Positions 5,738-12,114 of a stretch of 13,143 nucleotides of DNA are shown here, one piece after another. Numbering within the stretch: position 1 is the first letter of the stretch; each line of letters begins with the position of its first letter. The stretch is taken from assembly GCA_004557735.1 (NCBI GenBank), contig SFFV01000033.1:1-13143 (forward strand), given 5' to 3'. The stretch comes from Clostridiales bacterium (GTDB lineage: Bacteria > Bacillota > Clostridia > Oscillospirales > Oscillospiraceae). Under the pieces are notes generated by a model that saw only the letters and a list, made by a program, of their open reading frames with translations, made no database searches and was not told the origin of the DNA. The translations under genes and the position numbers were made by a program.

Positions 5738-7360
5738 ATGAAAACCAGAAAGATCGCCGCGGCAGTGCTTTGCGTGCTTTCCGTGGCCGCCATTTGTTGC
5801 TTCCGGATAATATCGGGGTCTCTGACCGGCGCCGTTACCGCGGCGGAGCTGGGGAGCGCGCTCGGCGCGCTCTCCCTGCTCCCGGCGGTTCTCTCTGTCG
5901 CCCTGGCGTTTCTGCTCGGCGACGTCATCGTCTCGCTGCTCATCGGTCTGTCTGTCGGAGAGCTTATGCTTCTTCTTTTAACCGGAGAAAAGCCCGCGGC
6001 GCAGCTTATGCAGATCGTTCCGGGCATTATCGACGAGCTGGTCGGCGTCGCTTCCGAGGCGGACAACGCGAAGGTCATGATCCTGTGCGTTCTCGTCGGC
6101 GGACTGGTTGGCGTGCTTATGAAAACCGGCGGCTTTGAGGCGGCGGCAAGGCGGATCACAAAAAAAGTGAAAACGCCTCGCGGCGCCAATCTTCTTGGGC
6201 AGCTCTTCTGCGTGCTGTTTTTCTTCGACGACTATGCTAACGCCCTGATCACCGGCCCCGTGCTCCGCCCGATCGCGGATAAAGTCGGGCTTTCCCGGGT
6301 ACGCCTCGCATACATCGTCGATTCGACCGCCGCGCCCGTAGCGGGGATCGCCGTGGTGTCCAGCTGGGTCGCCGTGGAAATAGCGGTCATTGCCAGCGGT
6401 CTTGAGACCGCCGGCATTGCGGACTCGGCTTTTCAGGTTTTCCTTCGTGCCGTCCCCTATTGTTTCTACTGCATTTTCGCTCTTGTGTTCATGTTCCTCA
6501 CCAGCATCACCGGCAGGGAGTTTGGTCCCATGCTTAAAGCGGAGCGCCGCGCCAGAGCCGCGCAAAGCGGCGCATGCCCGGAAAGGTCTGAGTCCTATGC
6601 CGCGGACACCGGCGCAGAAAAAGAGCCGGTGGCGATCTGGGTCGCGTTCGGCAGCATCGCTCTGCTCGTGCTGTATCTTGTTGCTTCGCTTCTCGCAAAC
6701 CGCGGCGACACGATCACGTTGCTGCTGCGCTCGGCGTTTCTCAGCGGCATTGCCGCCATGGCCGCGTCCGGGGCAACGCGGATACTGCCCGCAGGAGAAG
6801 GCATCAAAGCGTGGCTCGACGGTGTGCGGAACATTGTTCCGACCATTATTGTGCTGCTGCTTGCGTGGTCGCTTGCCGCGCTCGTCGGGAAGCTCGGCAC
6901 CGTGTATTTCGTCGTGGAGCTTATCGCATCAAGAGCCGCGTGGCAGCTTGTTCCGGCCATCATCTTCGTGTGCTGCTGCGTCGTATCTTTCGCCGCGGGA
7001 AGCTACGGCTGTATGTTTATGGTCATGCCGATGGCGATTCCCATCGCCTGCGCCGTCATGGAAAACGCCCCCGGCATCGGCAGCCACTTTCTGCCGGTCT
7101 GCGTGGCCTGCGTCCTGTCCGGCGGCATATTCGGCGACCATTGCTCCCCCATGACCGACTGCACGATCCTCGCCGCGCTCGGCAGCGGCTGCGACGTAAT
7201 GGATCATGCCGTCACGCAGATGCCGTATGCCTTCACCGTCGCGCTGGTCAGCATTCTCTGCATCATTCCCGCAACTCTCGGCTTCAGCGCCGTATATACG
7301 ATCGCGCTGGGGATACTGCTCCTGTCGGCCATCATTCTGCTATTCGGAAAACATCCATGA
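5738..7360 (+). CDS. NhaC-family Na+/H+ (or amine/cation) antiporter
   Basis: A 540-residue membrane protein with roughly a dozen hydrophobic segments. NhaC family landmarks are F-F-D164-D165-Y-A-N-A-L-I-T-G-P in the middle and F-G466-D-H-C-S-P-M-T-D474-C-T near the C-terminus, the latter close to the family's G-D-H-C-S-P-x-x-D-T-T. A cytoplasmic loop around 265-300 is charged. GGGGAG lies about 8 nt before the ATG. The gene is 39 nt after the APC antiporter and 13 nt before the carbamoyltransferase, so it is part of the agmatine operon. This is unusual: characterised agmatine operons have one antiporter. It may export Na+ to balance amine traffic, or may itself carry a polyamine or amino acid; family members include several non-Na+ exchangers. 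Family call is firm, substrate is not. Confidence 0.82.
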   Translation: MKTRKIAAAVLCVLSVAAICCFRIISGSLTGAVTAAELGSALGALSLLPAVLSVALAFLLGDVIVSLLIGLSVGELMLLLLTGEKPAAQLMQIVPGIIDELVGVASEADNAKVMILCVLVGGLVGVLMKTGGFEAAARRITKKVKTPRGANLLGQLFCVLFFFDDYANALITGPVLRPIADKVGLSRVRLAYIVDSTAAPVAGIAVVSSWVAVEIAVIASGLETAGIADSAFQVFLRAVPYCFYCIFALVFMFLTSITGREFGPMLKAERRARAAQSGACPERSESYAADTGAEKEPVAIWVAFGSIALLVLYLVASLLANRGDTITLLLRSAFLSGIAAMAASGATRILPAGEGIKAWLDGVRNIVPTIIVLLLAWSLAALVGKLGTVYFVVELIASRAAWQLVPAIIFVCCCVVSFAAGSYGCMFMVMPMAIPIACAVMENAPGIGSHFLPVCVACVLSGGIFGDHCSPMTDCTILAALGSGCDVMDHAVTQMPYAFTVALVSILCIIPATLGFSAVYTIALGILLLSAIILLFGKHP

Positions 7361-7373
7361 AAGGACCGCAACA

Positions 7374-8387
7374 ATGAAAAAGGATTTTCTCACCGTAAAC
7401 GATTTTACCAAAGAAGAGCTGACGGACATCATCCGTCTGTCCGTAGCCATCAAAAAGTCCATCAGCTCCGGCTACAATCCGCCGCTCATGAAGGGCATGA
7501 CGCTTGGCATGATCTTTCAGCAGTCCTCCACCCGCACCCGCTGCTCGTTTGAGACCGCTATGGAGCAGCTCGGCGGCCACGCGCAGTATCTCGGGCCGGG
7601 CATGATCCAGCTCGGCGGCCACGAGACGATCGAGGACACCGGCCGGGTTCTCTCCGGTCTGATGGATATCGTCATGGCTCGCGTCATTGAGCACAAGACC
7701 GTCGTCAGTCTGGCGGACGCCTGCACGATCCCGGTCATCAATGCCATGTCCGACTACACGCACCCCACCCAGGCAATTGCCGACGTGATCACCATGATGG
7801 AGCATCTGCCCGCCGGCAAGAGGTTCGAGGACTGCAAAATCGTCTTTACCGGGGACGGCACGCAGGTCTGCGCTTCTCTCGGCTTCATTTGCAGCAAGCT
7901 CGGCGCGCACTTCGTCCATTACGGTCCCAAGTCTGCCCAGCTCAACGAAGATCACAAGAAGATTCTCGAAGAGAACTGCAGGCTCTCCGGCGGCACGTGG
8001 GAGGTCACCGACGATCGCAGCGCCGTCAAAGGCGCAGACTTCATCTATACCGACGTCTGGTACGGCCTTTACGAGAACGAAATGCCGAAGGATGAACGCG
8101 TGAAGCTCTTCGGAGACTATCAGGTCAACCGCGACATGATGCAGCTCGGCAATCTCGGCTGCAAGTTCCTGCATTGTCTCCCCTGCACCCGCGGCGAGGA
8201 CGTCACCGACGAGGTCGCCGACTCCGCCGCTTCCCTCTGCTGGGAGGAAGCATGGAACCGTCTTACCGCCATGCGCGGTCTTCTCGTGTACTTCACGCGG
8301 GAAAAGAAACAGTTCTCCGAGATCGCCAGGGCCGCGGCAAAGGCGGAGCTTGAATCCGTGCTCGACAGCATGGGTATTGCCCACTGA
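7374..8387 (+). CDS. ptcA: Putrescine carbamoyltransferase
   Basis: A 337-residue member of the aspartate/ornithine carbamoyltransferase family. It phosphorolyses N-carbamoylputrescine to putrescine and carbamoyl phosphate. The carbamoyl phosphate loop is S52-T-R-T-R56, followed by H130-P-T-Q133 and H267-C-L-P270. The segment Y72-L-G-P-G-M-I-Q-L-G-G-H-E-T-I-E-D-T matches putrescine rather than ornithine carbamoyltransferases as I recall them, as does the helical C-terminal tail after residue 310. GAAAGGA overlaps the end of the antiporter gene and gives good spacing to the ATG at 7374; the frame is open to 7206, but that would overlap the antiporter by over 150 nt. With aguA in the same operon the putrescine assignment is strong (also named aguB). 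The next position, where carbamate kinase is expected, holds only a decayed remnant. Confidence 0.93.
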   Translation: MKKDFLTVNDFTKEELTDIIRLSVAIKKSISSGYNPPLMKGMTLGMIFQQSSTRTRCSFETAMEQLGGHAQYLGPGMIQLGGHETIEDTGRVLSGLMDIVMARVIEHKTVVSLADACTIPVINAMSDYTHPTQAIADVITMMEHLPAGKRFEDCKIVFTGDGTQVCASLGFICSKLGAHFVHYGPKSAQLNEDHKKILEENCRLSGGTWEVTDDRSAVKGADFIYTDVWYGLYENEMPKDERVKLFGDYQVNRDMMQLGNLGCKFLHCLPCTRGEDVTDEVADSAASLCWEEAWNRLTAMRGLLVYFTREKKQFSEIARAAAKAELESVLDSMGIAH

Positions 8388-8392
8388 GCGCC

Positions 8393-8544
8393 ATAGCAAG
8401 AATCGTGATCGCGCCGGGCGGAAACGCCTCCGGGTGTCTTGCGGGGATCGCTGATGCGGAGTATCTCTGCATCCTCACCGCTGATCCTTTGAAAAGGCCG
8501 CGTTTGCCCTCTCCGGCGGGTCGGGAACAATCGCGAATCCATGA
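8393..8544 (+). pseudogene. Carbamate kinase remnant (aguC/arcC-like), internally deleted
   Basis: Three colinear pieces of a carbamate kinase survive. At 8399-8434 the frame reads R-I-V-I-A-P-G-G-N-A-S-G, matching the family's N-terminal R-I-V-I-A-L-G-G-N-A-L. At 8435-8485 it reads C-L-A-G-I-A-D-A-E-Y-L-C-I-L-T-A-D, matching the later L-A-x-L-V-D-A-D-x-L-x-I-L-T-x-V-D segment. After a frame change, 8488-8544 reads F-E-K-A-A-F-A-L-S-G-G-S-G-T-I-A-N-P then stop, matching the usual C-terminal x-L-x-G-x-A-G-T-x-I end. About 310 residues have shrunk to about 50 codons. The codon before A-R-I-V is ATA (8393), probably a mutated ATG. Carbamate kinase normally follows putrescine carbamoyltransferase and makes ATP from carbamoyl phosphate. 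Homology is from memory of the family; another amino-acid-kinase-fold gene is less likely. Confidence 0.68.
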
Positions 8545-8549
8545 TCGTT

Positions 8550-8600
8550 CGGCACTGCGCCCGGTATACCGCGAAAAAAGCGATATACCGGGTGTTGCCG
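8550..8600 (+). other. Strong hairpin 1 downstream of the agmatine operon
   Basis: A nested stem: CGGCA/TGCCG outside, then CCCGGTATA (8560-8568) with TATACCGGG (8584-8592), a C/A mismatch, CGC/GCG and a GAAAAAA loop. No U-run follows. It may act as an RNA end-protecting or processing structure after the carbamate kinase remnant. Confidence 0.7.
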
Positions 8601-8602
8601 TA

Positions 8603-8627
8603 TCCTTGCGGGATAACCCCGCAAGGA
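8603..8627 (+). other. Strong hairpin 2 (10-bp perfect stem)
   Basis: TCCTTGCGGG (8603-8612) pairs with CCCGCAAGGA (8618-8627) around a 5-nt loop. It follows hairpin 1 by 2 nt and lacks a proper T-tract (ATATTTCTCC follows), so it is at best a weak terminator. A run of seven T at 8670-8676 lies 42 nt further on without a clear stem of its own. Confidence 0.7.
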
Positions 8628-8706
8628 ATATTTCTCCGCGCCTGCAGCTTTTCGGTGAATGGGTTTGGCTTTTTTTGAAAAATCCTGCGCAATTTTTACA
8701 AAAGGA

Positions 8707-8735
8707 TTGCTATCTTCCGACGGACTGACTAAAAT
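8707..8735 (+). promoter_or_regulatory. Candidate promoter of the phosphotransferase operon
   Basis: TTGCTA (8707-8712), 17-bp spacer, TAAAAT (8730-8735), 31 nt upstream of the start at 8767. The -10 is identical to that of the RpiR gene; the -35 matches consensus at four of six positions. Confidence 0.5.
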
Positions 8736-8766
8736 AGACAGGAAAAACACAAAGGAAGTATTGGCC

Positions 8767-9840
8767 ATGGATCCGGAAAAAATGAGTATTCTGCGCGCCT
8801 TCCGGCTGGACGGGGCGCCGGTCTCCTGCGAAAACTACGGCTGCGGGCATATCAACGCCACATTTCTCGCGGCGACCGATACCGGACGCCGGTATATTCT
8901 GCAAAGGATCAACCACCGCGCTTTCCGCAACGTGCAGGCTCTTTTGGACAACATTGCCGCGGTGACGGAGTTCCTGCGTTCCAAAACGGACGATCCGCGC
9001 AGTGTCATGACGCTCATCCGGACCAAGGACGGCGCACCCTGCATCCGATATGAGGACGAATACTGGCGCGTATATGATTATGTGGGCGGGACGATCTGCC
9101 TCCAGCAGCCGGACACGGACGAGGATTTCTATCAGGCCGCCGTCGGTTTTGGCACGTTTGCGCAGCTTCTCTCTGACTTTCCGGTAGAAAAGCTGCACGA
9201 AACCATCCCGAATTTCCACAATACGCCCGACCGCTACCGCCTTTTCCGCGAATCGATCGAACGCGACGCTGCGCGCCGCGCCGCGGCCGTGCGGACGGAA
9301 ATCGATTTTGCTCTCGCGAGAGAATCGGAGATGGCAACGATCCGGAACGCTCTTTCCGCCGGGGAGATCCCGCTCCGCGTTACGCATAATGACACCAAGC
9401 TCAATAACGTCCTTCTGGATGCTCAGACGCGAAAGGCGCTCTGCGTTGTGGATCTGGACACCGTGATGCCCGGCTCGAGCCTCTACGATTTCGGCGACGC
9501 CATCCGCTACGGCGCTTCGACAGCGGCGGAGGACGAGCGCGATCTTTCCAGGGTGGAGATGAGCCTTGAGCGTTTCCGCGTTTTTACGCGCGGATATGTC
9601 CGTTCCTGCCCGAATTTGACCGCCGGAGAGTTGGAGCTTCTCCCGCTGGGTGCAAAAACCATGACGATGGAGTGCGGCATCCGGTTTCTGACCGACCATC
9701 TCGACGGGGATCTGTACTTTGCCGTCCACCGCGAAGGGCAGAATCTTGACCGCGCGCGGACGCAGTTCAAGCTCGTATCGGACATGGAGCGCAAATGGAG
9801 TGAGATGCAGCGTATCATTGCCGAGGAATCAAAGATGTAA
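8767..9840 (+). CDS. N-acetylhexosamine 1-kinase-like phosphotransferase (APH/choline kinase fold)
   Basis: A 357-residue protein of the aminoglycoside phosphotransferase fold. The ATP-binding N-lobe reads G-C-G-H-I-N-A-T-F, with a lysine-poor strand Y-I-L-Q-R-I-N. The catalytic loop is R-V-T-H207-N-D209-T-K-L-N-N214 and the metal-binding segment is V-V-D229-L-D231-T-V-M-P-G, then Y-D-F-G-D-A-I-R. The T-K-L-N-N and D-L-D-T-V-M-P-G forms resemble NahK-type kinases, which phosphorylate GlcNAc/GalNAc at C1 for host-glycan use, more than antibiotic phosphotransferases. AAAGGAAG lies 8 nt before the ATG at 8767; an earlier in-frame start at 8659 lies upstream of the promoter and lacks a good binding site. 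It heads a small operon with a CBM9-like protein, consistent with carbohydrate metabolism. Substrate is inferred; homoserine- or choline-kinase-like roles remain possible. Confidence 0.78.
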   Translation: MDPEKMSILRAFRLDGAPVSCENYGCGHINATFLAATDTGRRYILQRINHRAFRNVQALLDNIAAVTEFLRSKTDDPRSVMTLIRTKDGAPCIRYEDEYWRVYDYVGGTICLQQPDTDEDFYQAAVGFGTFAQLLSDFPVEKLHETIPNFHNTPDRYRLFRESIERDAARRAAAVRTEIDFALARESEMATIRNALSAGEIPLRVTHNDTKLNNVLLDAQTRKALCVVDLDTVMPGSSLYDFGDAIRYGASTAAEDERDLSRVEMSLERFRVFTRGYVRSCPNLTAGELELLPLGAKTMTMECGIRFLTDHLDGDLYFAVHREGQNLDRARTQFKLVSDMERKWSEMQRIIAEESKM

Positions 9841-9881
9841 TTGTCGTACTGCCGGACGCGGTATTCCGACGGACAAGCCGG

Positions 9882-9906
9882 CCGGCAGCGGCAGCCGGAC
9901 TGCCGG
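9882..9906 (+). other. Small hairpin between the kinase and the 25-codon ORF
   Basis: CCGGCAG (9882-9888) pairs with CTGCCGG (9900-9906) with an 11-nt loop in a GC-rich leader. No T-run follows. It may modulate readthrough or mRNA stability ahead of the short ORF; the role is speculative. Confidence 0.4.
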
Positions 9907-9934
9907 AGATTTGCATGCACAGGAGAATGACATC

Positions 9935-10012
9935 ATGCTTTTTGCCAACGCCAATCTGTTTGTTGCCGGGCTGACGCGGAACGCCGTATATCCCGGCGGA
10001 GAAGCGCTATGA
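9935..10012 (+). CDS. 25-residue ORF translationally coupled to the CBM9-like gene
   Basis: ATG at 9935 with CAGGAGA 8 nt upstream; the peptide begins M-L-F-A-N-A-N-L-F-V-A-G-L-T-R-N and ends G-G-E-A-L. Its stop overlaps the next start (ATGA at 10009-10012), the classic arrangement of translational coupling. I recognise no family. It could be a leader peptide, a small protein, or the leftover N-terminus of a deleted gene. The ribosome binding site and overlap are the only support. Confidence 0.4.
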   Translation: MLFANANLFVAGLTRNAVYPGGEAL

Positions 10013-10608
10013 GAAGCTATACGATAGCAGGAACGCCCGGCACGCCCGACTGGGCGAATGTTCCGGCGCTGCGCGTTGACAACGCCCTCTGGGTGCCGGA
10101 CGGCGGCGTGCGCATGGAGCAGCGGCTGTGCTATGACGCCCATGCGCTCTTCGTTTACCAGCGCGCATGGGAAACGGACATCCGCGCCGAGTATTCCGCG
10201 CCGCTCTCTCCCGTCCACGAGGACAGCTGCATGGAGTTTTTCTTTTCGCTCGCGGACGATGGACGTTATGTAAACTTCGAGATCAACCCCAACGCCTGTA
10301 TGGAGCTGGGGTTCGGCCCGAACCGGCACGAGCGCGTCCGGCTTTGTCATAAGACGGAGCGAGAGACATTCCGGCCCGTCTGTACACGGACGCCGGACGG
10401 CTGGACGGCGGAATACCGCATCCCGCTTTCGTTTCTGCGCATTCTCTATCCGGAGTTTTCGCTCCGCCCCGGCGTTTCCATCCGCGCCAACTGCTACAAA
10501 TGCGGCGATAAGACAGCGCGGCCTCACTTTCTTGCATGGAACGCCGTGGAAACGCCGGCGCCCGATTTCCACCGGCCGGAGTTTTTCGGAAAAATGATCT
10601 TGGCGTAA
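10009..10608 (+). CDS. CBM9-like carbohydrate-binding protein
   Basis: A 199-residue protein without signal peptide or membrane segment. It resembles the carbohydrate-binding family 9-like proteins: an N-terminal sandwich strand W-A-N-V-P-A-L-R-V, a central D-S-C-M-E-F-F-F-S followed by G-R-Y-V-N-F-E-I-N-P-N, and a C-terminal A-R-P-H-F-L-A-W-N-A-V-E-T-P-A-P-D-F-H-R-P-E-F-F-G. Related domains bind sugar ends, though many family members in gut bacteria are cytoplasmic and uncharacterised. The ATG overlaps the preceding 25-codon ORF by 4 nt, and GGCGGAG lies 7 nt upstream. Being co-directional with the NahK-like kinase suggests a shared sugar-related job. It is the last gene before a bidirectional terminator. 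Family call is moderately sure; ligand unknown. Confidence 0.7.
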   Translation: MRSYTIAGTPGTPDWANVPALRVDNALWVPDGGVRMEQRLCYDAHALFVYQRAWETDIRAEYSAPLSPVHEDSCMEFFFSLADDGRYVNFEINPNACMELGFGPNRHERVRLCHKTERETFRPVCTRTPDGWTAEYRIPLSFLRILYPEFSLRPGVSIRANCYKCGDKTARPHFLAWNAVETPAPDFHRPEFFGKMILA

Positions 10609-10609
10609 C

Positions 10610-10648
10610 AAAAAATCCTTCGGAGCGTCTGCCCCGAAGGATTTTTTT
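10610..10648. terminator. Bidirectional terminator filling the gap between convergent genes
   Basis: AAAATCCTTCGG pairs with CCGAAGGATTTT around a 10-nt loop, with an A-run on the left and T7 on the right, so it works in both directions. It starts 2 nt after the CBM9-like stop and touches the stop codon (10647-10649) of the convergent minus-strand gene. Confidence 0.92.
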
Positions 10649-11546
10649 ATTGCTCTGCTTTGCAGAATTCGAGAGAAATATAGTAGGCATAGTCGTTTAC
10701 CGGCGACACGCTGCCGTCTGCGAACTCCTGAACGGCTCTGACCTGAAGGTCATTTTCGCTGTACATCAGGGCAAGGAGCGGCTGCTCCGCCTCAAACGTT
10801 ATGGGCGTTTCGTCCTCAATAGACACCCCTGCCCTGGCGAAATACTTTTGATTTTCCTCACCCTCCAGTATGGGAAAGCTCGTCGAAAGTTTTGACCCAC
10901 CGTCGGCGAGGATGAGCTTCACCTGAAAATTTTCAAAATCCGGGACGATGAGGATCGTCCCCTCCTTCGGCGAACCGATGTCCCGGTAGCTGAGCTCCCA
11001 GTTCTCTTTGCTGACCTGTTTCCCGAAATGATACCCCGTCAGATATATACGCAGGGAGAGAAAATCGTCCGAGGCTGTATAGCGGTACATATAGGCTCCG
11101 TCCAGACCGGCGAGGAGCTTGAGCGTCTGCATCTCCGTGCTTTCTTTTTCCACGGGGCGGATCACGTTCTCCGGCCGGTTCGTCCGGATCAGGTACGCCC
11201 CGATGATGGAGAGCGCCGCAGCGGAAACGATAAGCAGCGCAGCGACCATGCATTTGAGCCGCTTTTGCCGCCGCTTTCCGTCCGCCGCCGTTTGAAGGAT
11301 ATTCTCCTCTGCCCGGCGCGGCAGATCGTTTTCCGCGATATCATCGCCCGAAAGGAATTCGTTGATGCCGATGCCCAGCGCCGCGCACAGCTCCGTGTAG
11401 AGCGACACGTCCGGCAGACATACCCCGCGCTCCCACTTGGAGACCGATTTATCGCTCACGCCGAGCTTTTCGGCGAGCTGCTTCTGCGTGAGGCCGAGCG
11501 CCTTTCTCTTGCCCGCGATGTATTGTCCGATCCTGATGAGATCCAT
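10647..11546 (-). CDS. Membrane-anchored XRE-family regulator
   Basis: A 299-residue protein. Residues 1-65 are an XRE helix-turn-helix: I-G-Q-Y-I-A-G-K-R-K-A-L-G-L-T-Q-K-Q-L-A-E-K, then V-S-D-K-S-V-S-K-W-E-R-G, then L-P-D-V-S-L-Y. A basic stretch K-R-R-Q-K-R-L-K is followed by one hydrophobic segment (about 98-118), and the remaining 180 residues look like a soluble, extracytoplasmic domain I cannot assign. This one-pass layout is common for Firmicute regulators thought to sense an external or membrane signal. The start at 11546 has GAAGGAGAAC upstream; the frame stays open to 12143 only because it crosses the tRNA and repeats in antisense. A weak -10 (TATAAA on the minus strand, 11578-11583) lies about 32 nt upstream. 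Target genes unknown. Confidence 0.83.
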   Translation of the reverse strand: MDLIRIGQYIAGKRKALGLTQKQLAEKLGVSDKSVSKWERGVCLPDVSLYTELCAALGIGINEFLSGDDIAENDLPRRAEENILQTAADGKRRQKRLKCMVAALLIVSAAALSIIGAYLIRTNRPENVIRPVEKESTEMQTLKLLAGLDGAYMYRYTASDDFLSLRIYLTGYHFGKQVSKENWELSYRDIGSPKEGTILIVPDFENFQVKLILADGGSKLSTSFPILEGEENQKYFARAGVSIEDETPITFEAEQPLLALMYSENDLQVRAVQEFADGSVSPVNDYAYYISLEFCKAEQ

Positions 11547-11583
11547 AAAGCCGTTCTCCTTCGCTTTGATCGGTTCCTTTATA

Positions 11584-12017
11584 GCAGACAAAAAAGGAAA
11601 TGAACACCCCCCAAAGGTAGAATTGCCTGTTTTCGCGCAACAAATTTCTTTCCTTGGCGCTCCATTCACTACAGCTCGCGTTCGACCCCCATTTTCCTCC
11701 GCAGGAATAAAAAACGCGTCGGAGCAAAGCGGACTTTGCAAAAGCAAAAACCGAATCGAAGCCCAGCGCAGCGGGTTCGATTCGGAAAGGAGGAGCAGCG
11801 GAGTGAGCGCACGGTGTTTTTTATGCAAAGCATAAAAAATCGCCGCAAGCGATACGAAGCTTGCGACGACGTGGTGCCGGTGGCGGGGGTCGACCTGCGC
11901 TGCGGCGCAGGCCGCCTCAGGTTGCAAAGCGCCCCCGGCGCTTTGCCAAGAGCCTTCGGGTTCGACCCCCTGCTGGACTATGCAAAATCTCGCAGCGCCG
12001 ATGGCACTGCGAGATTT
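11584..12017. repeat. Hairpin-dense intergenic region with T-arm-like motifs
   Basis: No gene is credible here. It holds at least six perfect or near-perfect stems: 11751-11785, 11817-11839, about 11844-11865, 11894-11911, 11924-11946 and 11983-12019. The tRNA T-arm-like TTCGACCCCC occurs at 11681-11690 and 11961-11970 on the plus strand, GGGTTCGATTCGG at 11773-11785, and GGGGGTCGA at 11885-11893. The stems lie side by side rather than nested, like a tRNA-associated REP/BIME-type repeat field. Confidence 0.7.
11872..11893 (-). repeat. 22-bp copy of the tRNA-Leu 3' end
   Basis: Identical to 12018-12039, which is the CCA tail, acceptor 3' strand and part of the T-arm of the tRNA gene, in the same orientation. 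The spacing is 146 bp. No other part of a tRNA accompanies it, so it is a fragment: an attachment-site-like duplication, or the scar of tandem tRNA loss. Confidence 0.85.
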
Positions 12018-12019
12018 TG
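11983..12019 (-). terminator. Hairpin directly after tRNA-Leu, likely terminator
   Basis: Thirteen base pairs (CAAAATCTCGCAG at 11983-11995, CTGCGAGATTTTG at 12007-12019), one mismatch, then GCC/GGC with a 3-nt loop. On the minus strand it begins within the CCA end of the tRNA and ends in a short T-run (GATTTTGC), suiting termination of the tRNA transcript. Confidence 0.65.
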
Positions 12020-12104
12020 GTGCCGGTGGCGGGGGTCGAACCCGCACGTCCTTGCGGACACGGGATTTTGAGTCCCGGGCGTCTGCCAATTCCACCACAC
12101 CGGC
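12018..12104 (-). tRNA. tRNA-Leu, anticodon CAA, with encoded CCA
   Basis: On the minus strand the 87-nt gene starts GCCGGTG and ends CACCGGC-A-CCA, giving a perfect 7-bp acceptor stem and an encoded CCA. The anticodon stem CGGGA/TCCCG encloses loop CTCAAAA, so the anticodon is CAA and the codon read is UUG. A long variable arm (TGTCCGCAAGGACG) marks class II tRNA-Leu. The T-arm is GCGGG-TTCGACC-CCCGC. It is preceded by a good promoter. Confidence 0.96.
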
Positions 12105-12114
12105 GTATGACGGC

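Noticed and set aside
7332..8399. 355-codon minus-strand open frame
   Set aside because: Exact shadow of ptcA; GC-rich third positions keep the antisense frame open.
8405..8728. 107-codon plus-strand frame as a real gene
   Set aside because: It begins inside the carbamate kinase remnant, then runs through two hairpins; only the first 30 codons or so resemble a protein family.
11681..12039. CRISPR array
   Set aside because: Repeats are inverted and irregular, differ from one another, and have no regular spacers or cas genes nearby.
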